This document shows positions 56,475 through 64,000 of a stretch of DNA of 64,000 nt, piece by piece. The stretch is from DATEDA01 sp963789885 (GTDB lineage: Bacteria > Pseudomonadota > Gammaproteobacteria > Burkholderiales > SG8-39), in assembly GCA_963789885.1 (NCBI GenBank), contig CAWBNB010000006.1:62001-126000 (forward strand), read 5' to 3'. The notes under the pieces are model-generated. The model saw only the letters and a list, made by a program, of their open reading frames with translations, did not search any database and was not told the DNA's origin. Both the position numbers and the translations under genes were made by a program. Numbering within the stretch: the stretch's first letter is position 1; each line of letters starts with the position of its first letter.

Positions 56475-58327
56475 ATCACACTACTGATCCTACGCCAGCT
56501 GCTCCATCATTGGATAATGGACAAATTTGCTGGGAAGACGCACGTACAGCGCTGCTGTCGGCGCCGATGTCATTGACCAGCCTTCAAATTCGGCAGTTCA
56601 CGGCCCAACTAACCAGTCTGCACCAAGACGCGACTCCCCTACGGATCGCGCTAGCCGGTCACTACACTTTGGGGTTGTTGAGACCTTACTGGGACTTCTT
56701 TTCGTCGCTGCACGGCTTCCGATCCGAGTATCTCGAAGCTCCCTACGGAAATACATACCAATTCTTTCAAACTGCCGAAGCGTTGAACGAGTTCACCCCG
56801 GACATGGTCTTCCTCCTGCTCCGGTGGGAAGACCTTGTTGCGGGCTACGAGTCGAAGCTTTCCGCGGACCGCGAGGCACTAGTCGAAGAGTGCAAACAGG
56901 CGCTTTGTGATCTGCTGCATGTCGCTCTTGATCGAAGCCGATGTCCCGTCTTATTCAGCTTACTGCCGTCACAGCGGGGGCCTGGCCTCGGAAACCATGA
57001 TCTCGCGGCGCAGGACTCCGATCGGCAGTTTTATGAACTGGTCCGGGACGGAATCGCCCGCAGATTGGGCAAAGAACTCGTTTCCGCGTACTGGGTCGAT
57101 TTGGACCTGCCTGCTGCGCATGTGGGTCACCGGCAATTCTTCGACGCGCGGATGTGGCATGTCGGTCGCTTTCCATTTTCGGTATCCGGCGCGACTGCCG
57201 TAGCGCAGGCCTACTTCCAGCTGGCCTGGCTTCTGAGGCGTCCCAAGAAGAAAGTGTTGGTCCTAGACGGTGACAATACGCTCTGGGGAGGGATCGTGGG
57301 CGAAGATGGACCTGCCGGCATCCAGCTCGGGCCGGACTTCCCTGGCTCCGCCTACGTCGAGTTCCAGAAGCGCATTCTCGACATGAAGCGCCGTGGATTC
57401 CTGCTTGCCCTGTGCAGCAAGAACAATCACGAAGATGTTCTCGAGATTCTACGCAGTCACCCGCACCAGGTTTTGCGCGAACGCGACTTTGTGGCCATGC
57501 GCGTCAACTGGGAACCCAAGACCGGCAACATGCGATCAATCGCGAACGAGTTGAACTTAGGCATTGACTCTTTTGTTTTCGTCGACGATAGCCCGTTTGA
57601 GTGCAAGGCCGCTCGAAAGGAGCTGCCGCAAATCACCACCATTCAGACGCCGCACGATCCACTAAGAATTCCGACCCTTTTGGACGGATTCCCGGAGCTT
57701 CAGATCCTAACTCTCACGGATGAAGATCGCCGCAAGAGCGAGTTGTATCATCAGGAAAAGGCTCGGCAGCGGCTGCAAGCCGAGGTTGTAGACCCCGGCG
57801 AATTCCTGCGATCGCTACGCATGAAGATGACCATCCGACTCGACGACGAGTCGCAGGTAGCGAGAATCGCCCAGCTGACGCAGAAGACAAATCAATTCAA
57901 CCTGACGACGCGCCGCTATTCGGATGCTGAGATCCTTGAACTGATGCGGCGCCCGGACTCGCGGGTCGCCCATTTTTCTCTGGTTGACATTTTTGGCGAC
58001 AATGGCATCGTCGGAGTCGCGATCCTCAACAAGGCCGCAGCCGAAACGGTAGCGATCGACAGCTTCCTGATCTCGTGTCGTGTGATTGGCCGAAAAGCCG
58101 AGGAAGCTTTCTTACGGGCACTCCTACAGCGCGCCTTCGCCGATTTTCCGGGAACCATGCGGGTCGAAGCGGCTTACCTACCCACCGCTAAGAACGCGAT
58201 GGTCAAGCACTTCTGGCCTGAAAACGCGTTTACCCCATTGGGTCAGAATCGCTTTCAGCTGACCCGAGTGGACGCGGAACGCCTGACACCCGAGAAGCTT
58301 CCGATCGAAATTGAGCTAAGAGAATGA
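56471..58327 (+). CDS. FkbH-like HAD-IIIC enzyme
   Basis: 618 residues. The HAD nucleophile motif is VLVLDGDNTLWGGIVGEDG, Asp266 and Asp268, with FVFVDDSPFECKAARKELP as motif III. N-terminal ~250 residues are an SGNH-like segment (HYTLGLLRPYWDFFSSLHG, PDMVFLLLRWEDLV), and the C-terminus is a GNAT-like region (QLTQKTNQFNLTTRRYSDAE, IDSFLISCRVIGRKAEEAFL). FkbH proteins load glyceryl from 1,3-bisphosphoglycerate onto an ACP, making glyceryl-ACP. ACP follows directly with a 4-bp overlap, supporting this. Confidence 0.9.
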   Translation: MNHTTDPTPAAPSLDNGQICWEDARTALLSAPMSLTSLQIRQFTAQLTSLHQDATPLRIALAGHYTLGLLRPYWDFFSSLHGFRSEYLEAPYGNTYQFFQTAEALNEFTPDMVFLLLRWEDLVAGYESKLSADREALVEECKQALCDLLHVALDRSRCPVLFSLLPSQRGPGLGNHDLAAQDSDRQFYELVRDGIARRLGKELVSAYWVDLDLPAAHVGHRQFFDARMWHVGRFPFSVSGATAVAQAYFQLAWLLRRPKKKVLVLDGDNTLWGGIVGEDGPAGIQLGPDFPGSAYVEFQKRILDMKRRGFLLALCSKNNHEDVLEILRSHPHQVLRERDFVAMRVNWEPKTGNMRSIANELNLGIDSFVFVDDSPFECKAARKELPQITTIQTPHDPLRIPTLLDGFPELQILTLTDEDRRKSELYHQEKARQRLQAEVVDPGEFLRSLRMKMTIRLDDESQVARIAQLTQKTNQFNLTTRRYSDAEILELMRRPDSRVAHFSLVDIFGDNGIVGVAILNKAAAETVAIDSFLISCRVIGRKAEEAFLRALLQRAFADFPGTMRVEAAYLPTAKNAMVKHFWPENAFTPLGQNRFQLTRVDAERLTPEKLPIEIELRE

Positions 58328-58563
58328 AGCACTTTGAACGAATTCGCGAGACCATGGTTTTGATCCTCGGAATCTCGCCGAATCAAATCACGCCTCAGAC
58401 GTCTCGCGAGGATCTGGCCGAGTGGGATTCGATGGGTAACTTGAATCTCATGTTAGCCCTCGAAGAACAGTTCGGCGTTAGTTTCACCGTCGATGAAATG
58501 TCCGGCATGCGGAATATAGACTCCCTGAATCGCTTGCTCGAAGATAAATGCACTTCTCGTTGA
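58324..58563 (+). CDS. Acyl carrier protein
   Basis: 79 residues, four-helix ACP pattern; the phosphopantetheine serine is Ser36 in LAEWDSMGNLNLMLALEEQF. The EWDSMGN form, rather than DSLD, is usual for ACPs paired with FkbH-like enzymes. ATG overlaps the FkbH stop by 4 bp and the end overlaps the GNAT start by 16 bp, so the three are translationally coupled. It needs a 4'-phosphopantetheinyl transferase, not in the window. Confidence 0.92.
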   Translation: MKHFERIRETMVLILGISPNQITPQTSREDLAEWDSMGNLNLMLALEEQFGVSFTVDEMSGMRNIDSLNRLLEDKCTSR

Positions 58564-59342
58564 CATTTCAAGGATGGCCCGAAAATAGCCCGGCTTTCGG
58601 ATTTGCCGAAGTCCCTTGGGACAGCCGCATGTTTGGGTTTCCGGTCTTCGAGCTCCGCGTCACCAATTCAGCCGGCGGGACCAGGCTCGCTCGGGCCCTG
58701 CGTGATTGGACGCGCGAGCGTCTGCCGGCCGGGAAAACCTTCGTCTTCACTAAAATTCCCAGCACGGACCTGCAAACTAGTCAGGTCTTGTCGGAAGCGG
58801 GATTCTACGTCGCTGAAGCGACGCTTAAGATAGCGGTTCCGCTCGCGAAGGTCACGCCGATTCCGGCGCCAAAACGACCGCTGGCGGTTCTCAGAAAGGC
58901 GACTGAAGCAGACTTACCCGTGGCCGTAGAGATTGCGCGCACCGCATTTTCGCGAGACCGCTTTCATCTTGATCCTGGATTCCCGACCGAGCGCGCTGAT
59001 CAGCGCTATGCCAGTTGGCTATCTCAAGGCTACTGCGATGGGGACCCTTTCTACGTCTTTGAATCGGTCGGCCCGAGACCTTCTATCTTGGGCTTTTATC
59101 TGTTGAAGAAAATCAGTGCCACGACAGTCAACCTTGCTCTCGCTGGCCTTTCCGCTCCCTATCTGCACAGTGGGCTCGGGGGGGTGATGTATCAGGACAT
59201 GCTGACCGTGTGCTCCAAACTAGGCTTTACACGCGCCGAAACCAACATCTCGGCCACTAACGTCGCTGTCGCAAACATTTACGCTCGGCTGGGCTTCGGG
59301 ATTATCGACGTCCTGTTTTGTCTGCATCGCTTCGGCGGATGA
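58548..59342 (+). CDS. GNAT family N-acyltransferase (WecD/RffC-like)
   Basis: 264 residues in two halves: an N-terminal domain starting FAEVPWDSRMFGFPVFELRV (as in TDP-fucosamine acetyltransferase) and a C-terminal GNAT fold with AVLRKATEADLPVAVEIART, the acyl-donor loop LSAPYLHSGLGGVMYQDML, and ETNISATNVAVANIYARLGF. WecD acetylates the 4-amino sugar made by WecE/RffA. Here the acyl donor may be the ACP rather than acetyl-CoA. Its 3' end overlaps the convergent gene by 41 bp. Confidence 0.85.
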   Translation: MHFSLTFQGWPENSPAFGFAEVPWDSRMFGFPVFELRVTNSAGGTRLARALRDWTRERLPAGKTFVFTKIPSTDLQTSQVLSEAGFYVAEATLKIAVPLAKVTPIPAPKRPLAVLRKATEADLPVAVEIARTAFSRDRFHLDPGFPTERADQRYASWLSQGYCDGDPFYVFESVGPRPSILGFYLLKKISATTVNLALAGLSAPYLHSGLGGVMYQDMLTVCSKLGFTRAETNISATNVAVANIYARLGFGIIDVLFCLHRFGG

Positions 59343-60258
59343 TGACCTCCCAGCCGCCGGGGAATTTCCAGTTCCGACCGAATAGGTGGTACGGCAATTT
59401 GATGAGACGCGAAACCACCGAGCGGACGAAATGCTCGCGAAGCGTGACCTCGACGATGGACGGACCCGCATAACATAGCTCGAACCCTGAAAACTCTGGG
59501 TGCTCCTGCAACGAATCCCAGAAGTCAGCCCCCATGTCGTACAAATGGGCGGGATAGGTGAAGTCGAACTTCACGCCCAGCCGCCCGAGCAGCCGTACAA
59601 ACGGCTCTGCCCATGGTGTACGGGCATAGAACAGCCCACCCGGCGCGAGGGACGACAGCAGGTCATGCAGCACGGTCTTCGCTGAAGGGATGTGTTCGAT
59701 GATCGCGCTCGCCAGAACCCAATCAAACTGACCCAAACCTTCGATCGCCGGGACTTTGTAGATGGAGATTTCGGGACGCGGCGCCTTTACGACACCTGGA
59801 AAATAGTCGACCACGAAGACCTCGATCCTGGACGCCCCTGCATGGCAATGCCGTTCGGCCAGAGCGGCTCCTAGCGAGCCATCGCCCCCACCGTAATCAA
59901 GTAGCCTGCAAGACGACCCCTTCCAATCGCGGCGAGGAACCGTCTCGGTACTGGCCAGTTGACAGATATACCTCGCAAAGCGCCGCGAATCACCATGGGT
60001 CACAGCCGCGCCGTTGTCAGCGGTCGGTTTGTAATACGAACTGTAATAATTATCTAGTGCCTCAGGCCGCGGCAAGCGGGACGCGAACGAGCAATGACAG
60101 CGTCGGCATTTCCGCAGCTCGACAGAAGGAGATTCCTGGAGCAGCGAAACTGGGTCAAAGTCGGGAGAGCCGCAGAAGTGGCAGGCTCGCAAATCGTCCA
60201 GAAGGTCGAACTCGTCTAAGTGCTTCGACTGATGATAGAACGTCGCGTTGACGCGCAA
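59302..60258 (-). CDS. Class I SAM-dependent methyltransferase with N-terminal zinc-ribbon
   Basis: 318 residues from TTG 60258, 8 bp after GAGGA; no ATG lies nearby and a stop precedes it. Cys pairs CHFCGSPDF and LRKCRRCHCSFASRLPRPEA form a zinc-ribbon, and NYYSSYYKPTADNGA follows, as in C-methyltransferase-like proteins of sugar loci. SAM site: CRLLDYGGGDGSLGAALAER, then FDWVLASAIIEHIPSAKTVL. Convergent with the GNAT; 41-bp overlap. Confidence 0.82.
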   Translation of the reverse strand: MRVNATFYHQSKHLDEFDLLDDLRACHFCGSPDFDPVSLLQESPSVELRKCRRCHCSFASRLPRPEALDNYYSSYYKPTADNGAAVTHGDSRRFARYICQLASTETVPRRDWKGSSCRLLDYGGGDGSLGAALAERHCHAGASRIEVFVVDYFPGVVKAPRPEISIYKVPAIEGLGQFDWVLASAIIEHIPSAKTVLHDLLSSLAPGGLFYARTPWAEPFVRLLGRLGVKFDFTYPAHLYDMGADFWDSLQEHPEFSGFELCYAGPSIVEVTLREHFVRSVVSRLIKLPYHLFGRNWKFPGGWEVIIRRSDADKTGRR

Positions 60259-60438
60259 TGCCTATTCCTCAAGTCATCAATAAATTAATTTACCACGGCA
60301 CGGCACGACCACCTGGACCCGCGTCCGAGCCGGATCCGTGAATGACCCACGAGTCTAGCTTGCCGTCGTTTTGGTATAGCTAGGCCATGAGCCCTCGAGT
60401 CGCTTATGTGTCTGTAGCGGCCGGCGTGCCGGCCACCG

Positions 60439-61754
60439 CTATCTGCGCTCGGGCGCGAGCGGAGCGCCGGCCGTACGCTCCTGCGCGCCGAGCTGAAGTA
60501 CCAGTGGCCGCTGTGCCCCGGTGTCGTCCCTCGCCCACCCGCCGACATAGAAGCGCCCGGCGTTGTCGCGGCTGATCGAGCCGTAGAGCAGCACTTTCTG
60601 CAACCCCTTGGTGTCGAGCGGGAAGGCCGCCGAGGTACGCCGGTCGTCAGCTCGAACACCACCCACTCGAACTGGCTATCGCGGCTTGCCACGCCGGCGA
60701 CGAGCCGATTGCCGCCGAGCGGGAAGAGCGACGGTGCATAGGACTGGCCGGAGGGGTGAAACCAGCCGGCGGCGGCGACCTTCGCCGGTTGCGCGCCCTT
60801 CGGTTCGACGACGTAGAGGTGGCCGAGGTGAGTCGTGAAGAGGAGCCGCCCGTCCGGGAGATAGGCGAGCCCGACGATGCCGTGGTTGCTGGACGGCGAG
60901 CCTTTGCCGAGGTAGTGCTCGAGCGGCGTCACGGCGACCTCGCGGAGCTCGCTGTCGTACTCGACAAGCGCGGCGGTGGCTGCGCCGCCGGCTCGCGCCT
61001 GCACGCGGGGCACATACGCGTGTCCGCGCGCATCGGCGAGGAAATTGCGCGACACGTGGCCGTCCGCCGAACCGACGACGACGCGCTTGAGGTCGCGCGT
61101 CGCGGTGTCGAGCTGGTAGAGGACGTGGTTCCAGTACCCGAGGGCGTAGATGTAGCGGCCGACCCCGCTGACCGCTACCAGCCCCTCCGGGACAGCGGCG
61201 AGGTGCTGCCACTGGTAGCTGTCGGGATGGATGCGCCAGAGATGCGCGCCCCAGCGCGGCGGCACGCTGCCCTCCACCTCGCCCTCCTCGTCGGTCGAGG
61301 CGAAGTAGAGCCAGCCGTCTTCGGCGGGCACGATCTTGGAGTGGATCTTGGTCTGGCTCTCGCCGGCGCGGTAGACGCCCGCTGCCCTCAGTTGCTCGAG
61401 CACCGCGCCGCGGTCGTACCACTCGTCGGTGTCGGGATCGTACTGGAGCAGGTGCGCGCCCACCTCCCCGGACCAGGAGGAGACGCCGACCCAGATTCGG
61501 CCACGGGCATCGCGGCCGGTCGCGCCCCAGACGCTCGACGCGTGCGGGATTGGCGGCAGCTTGAGCTGACGCACCTCGGGCGAGCGCAGCGGGTCGCCGG
61601 CAGGCGGGGCGAACGAGCTTCCGGTCAGCTCGGCGTAGCTCATCGCCGGCGGCGCCAAAGCCACGACGTCGCTTCCCCGGTCGTAGACGACGTAGGCGGC
61701 ACCGCCGGCGGCGGATAGCGCGCTCGCTATGCCTACGGCCCAGATCGTTCGCAT
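60439..61754 (-). pseudogene. Beta-propeller secreted/anchored protein, one frameshift
   Basis: Start ATG 61754 (GTG 61766 overlaps the upstream stop and is possible): MRTIWAVGIASALSAAGGAA is a signal or anchor. Repeating blades of 45-50 residues follow: GRIWVGVSSWSGEVGAHLLQ, DGWLYFASTDEEGEVEGSV, RYIYALGYWNHVLYQLDTAT, GHAYVPRVQARAGGAATAAL, GRLLFTTHLGHLYVVEPKG. A frame change near 60640 leads to KVLLYGSISRDNAGRFYVGG and the stop 60439-60441. Corrected length about 438. Likely periplasmic and glycan-related; it follows a heparinase-like gene with almost no gap. Function unknown. Confidence 0.65.
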
Positions 61755-61762
61755 CGGCTCCG

Positions 61763-63889
61763 TCACTCGATGACCTGCAGGTCCGCGAACCCGCGCTCGC
61801 GATCGAACAGCCACCGCGTCGTGTGCGTGGGTCCCTTGATCTCGACGCCGAACCGGCCCTTGTCCTCGATGCGCTTCACCTCGTGCGGAGGGTTGTTGGA
61901 CAGCCCGGTGGGCAACATCACCACCAGGAACCTATCGTTGAGGTGCGCTTCCGCCGGCGCGAGCTCGATCCGCCACGCCCCGGGCACGGGGAGAAAGCCG
62001 CGCCGCTGGCTCAGCTTCGCGCGTACCCTACCGCCTTCGTCGTAGTTGCGTCCGTCGACGAAGAACTCGAACCCGGGACCGCCTACCGCGGTCAGAGCGT
62101 GCTGCTCCGGCAGCACGACGTAGCCGAATAGGCGTCCGCCGCCATGGCCCTCGCCCTCCTGGCGCGGGATCGCGACCGTGAACGCGGTTGCCGTTGATCG
62201 TCGGCTGCTCGACCGTGTGCAGCAGCCAGCGCTTCTTGAATGCGACGTTGCTCGACTCCACGTCGTCGTAGACCACGACGACATCGTCGACGCGGTCGTA
62301 GCCGAATACCCGCCACGCGCGTTCGACCCGCCGCGAGCGCGCCGAGAACGTGCCCTCGCCCGAGAGGCGGTTCGTGTAGGCGGCCGTCACGTCGGCGACC
62401 GCGACCGTGACGCCGGCGCGGTCGATCACGCGCTCGATGCGGCCGGTCTGGTAGGTCTCGCGCTTCGCCTCCCACTCCACCCGGTCGAGCGGCGCCGCCT
62501 CGACCCCCCAGCCGGAGCCGATGCGGCGCTGGCCTCCGTCGTTCGCGATCGGGCGCGCCTTGTCCTTGCCCGGCGCGGGCACGTTGTCCGACGGGTCTGT
62601 CACCGTGATCGCGTTGTGCGCGATCGTCTGATAGGTGTAGTTCATGTGGTGGTCCGAGCCGTACTCGGGCCCGTACAGGCCGCTGTCGATCGCTAGCGGG
62701 CCGCCCTTGTAGATCGTGAATGCGCCCTGATCGAGATGCACGTGCGACCAGTAGTTGTCGCCAGCCTTGAAGGTGACGTAGGTCGCCTCCGGGGACCAGT
62801 CGCTCCGCGCGACGACGAGGCCGATGCCGTCGAAGCAGGCGCACGAGCGGGAGCAGCTTGACCGCGTCGGGATCGAAGAGCGACGGATCGGTGAGCGGGC
62901 CCCAGGGCCAAGAGGTGGGCGTCAGGCTCGCGCGGCGGCGCGGAGCAGGGTGTAGGCCGCGGGATGGCGGAACTCGATCGCGAGGGCGGCCGCGTCGGGC
63001 GCGGCACGGTCGAAGTATCCGGCGTCCCCCCAGCGGAAGTCCGAGCCGTCCGGCATCTTCCGGTAGACGAGGAAGTCGAGGAAGCCGCGAATGCCCGGCT
63101 CGGCCGCGAACATGTCCTCGCCGGTCGCGAAGCGCCACATCGCCGGGACGCGATAGACCGCCTGCCCGATGCCGATGCCGACGTACTCGCCGCCTTCGTG
63201 CCACCCGCCGTGCCGGCCCATCACCTGTCGCCAGACGGGGAGCACCCGGTTCTTCCAGAGGTCGTACGTGAAGCGCATCACCGGCTCGCCCCGCTCGTCG
63301 TCGCGATACACGGCGATGGCGCAGGCGACGAGCGCCTGGAACGGCGCGTTGTAGAGGATCACGTTGTAGGGTGAGAGGCGGTCGACGCGGATGACCTCGA
63401 TCATGTGATTGCATGCCTCGAGGACCTTGTCGCGCAGCGCCGCCCGCTGCGGTTCGCTCCAGCGGTCGTACAGCCAGTCGTAGGCGAGCGCGAGCGGGGC
63501 GGCTTGGACATGTCCGCGCCAGTCCGGTTTCAGCTCGCGCAGGCGTTCGAAGAGCGACGTTGAGATCTTGACTTCCGGGGTCGACGAACTCGGTCAGGAC
63601 GGACGCCTCGAATTCGCCCCGTCCACGCTGTGCACGGTTCCGCTGATTGGCGAGGAAGCCGGGGTTGCTCCTTGCGAAGCGTCGCCACGTCCGCGGCCGT
63701 CGGGTGGGGCAGGCGGGGATGCGCGACCCGGAACTTCGGCAGGGTAACCGGCGGGAGGTCGCGCCCGGGCGGCAGCCGGGGAAGGACGCTCTCGTCGACC
63801 GGCTGCTCACGGTGCGGTGTGGCGATCACGAGCCCTCCGATGGCGACCAGCAGGGCGATCACCGCCGAGGTGGCCTTCAGCACGAACAC
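61763..63889 (-). pseudogene. Heparinase II/III-like protein, heavily frameshifted
   Basis: GTG 63889 starts FVLKATSAVIALLVAIGGLV, a signal or anchor, then RVAHPRLPHPTAADVATLRK. The helical toroid part is recognisable: YNVILYNAPFQALVACAIAV, GGWHEGGEYVGIGIGQAVYR, PGIRGFLDFLVYRKMPDGSD. The C-terminal beta part resumes near 62740 as SHVHLDQGAFTIYKGGPLAI, the catalytic His-bearing heparinase II/III motif, and ends GFLPVPGAWRIELAPAEAHL to FADLQVIE. At least five frame changes lie near 63660, 63400-63530, 62930, 62820 and 62200. Corrected length about 700. Predicted periplasmic polysaccharide lyase. Confidence 0.75.
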
Positions 63890-64000
63890 GGTGCGCGAGG
63901 AAGCCCGAGCCGGGCGGCGCGCCGGTTTCCTGCGGCGCTTTCGCCGGGCCCTGCTCGAGCGACTGCGCGGCGAATGCGACGAGATAGCCCGTCGCGGCGG
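63877..64000 (-). CDS. Possible 3' end of an upstream gene, partial
   Basis: At the right edge the minus strand reads AATGYLVAFAAQSLEQGPAK in one frame without a stop and, in another frame, ends at a TGA (63877-63879) overlapping the heparinase-like start by 13 bp. The sequence looks protein-like but a frame change must be assumed. The family cannot be determined from 124 bp. Confidence 0.25.
   Translation of the reverse strand, partial: RRDGLSRRIRRAVARAGPGESAAGNRRAARLGLPRAPCSC

Noticed and set aside
1..64000. CRISPR arrays, tRNA and rRNA genes
   Set aside because: No regularly spaced repeats, cloverleaf-like sequences or rRNA motifs were found on reading both strands.

Overview
This is a high-GC bacterial window, most likely from a proteobacterium; beta- or gamma-Proteobacteria fits best because the left 9 kb carries exosortase A (XrtA/PEP-CTERM) type polysaccharide genes. 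I cannot name a species. Nearly every gene concerns a cell-surface polysaccharide: glycosyltransferases, tailoring enzymes, export, and lipid-linked sugar transfer.

Layout. (1) 1-9053, plus strand: tail of an XrtA-type amidotransferase, exosortase-linked GT4, MBL-fold hydrolase, GT4, PaaK-like adenylate-forming enzyme, alpha/alpha-toroid protein, formyltransferase, XrtA-type O-ligase. (2) 9055-10911, minus strand: asparagine synthetase-like amidotransferase. (3) 10941-21370, plus strand: sulfotransferase, an SGNH + MBOAT O-acetylation pair, divergent deacetylase, GT2, GT4, broken secreted protein, GT8-like protein, methyltransferase-like protein, SGNH lipase-like protein. (4) 21371-22231: gene debris. 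(5) 22232-27139: PQQ dehydrogenase with a c-type heme site and a membrane-embedded spermidine synthase homologue. (6) 27537-31667: FkbM methyltransferase, GT2, membrane protein, sulfatase-like hydrolase. (7) 31870-44220, minus strand: Wzm/Wzt ABC exporter operon with alpha-toroid protein, WbsX-like GH99-like protein, amidotransferase, two GT2, a deacetylase, an IS3/IS30 scar and a GT39-like membrane protein. (8) 44511-47904, plus strand: SxtJ-like protein, DUF5989 mini-protein, carbamoyltransferase, methyltransferase. (9) 48034-52179, minus strand: EamA-type flippase-like protein, methyltransferase, RffA-like aminotransferase, GT39-like protein. (10) IS630 element, then 54557-59342, plus strand: ArnC-like GT2, VOC protein, FkbH-like enzyme, acyl carrier protein, GNAT. 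(11) 59302-64000, minus strand: methyltransferase, beta-propeller protein, heparinase II/III-like protein.

How the genes fit together. Sugars are built and decorated (amino transfer, formylation, N-acylation, carbamoylation, sulfation, O-acetylation and deacetylation), polymerised by GT2/GT4 enzymes, and exported by Wzm/Wzt or ligated by the O-ligase. The FkbH + ACP + GNAT group with the RffA-like aminotransferase suggests an ACP-dependent acylation of an amino sugar; the EamA + ArnC-like + GT39 genes suggest a lipid-phosphate sugar route across the membrane.

Quality warning. About twenty genes are broken by roughly fifty single-base frame changes, while conserved sequence continues in another frame. 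They are concentrated in some blocks (1-2.3, 9-15.5, 17.8-21.4, 27.5-31.7, 34.3-42, 46.2 and 60.4-63.9 kb) and absent from others. This looks more like uncorrected sequencing or assembly error than decay. Such genes are typed pseudogene here, with the intended full extent given.
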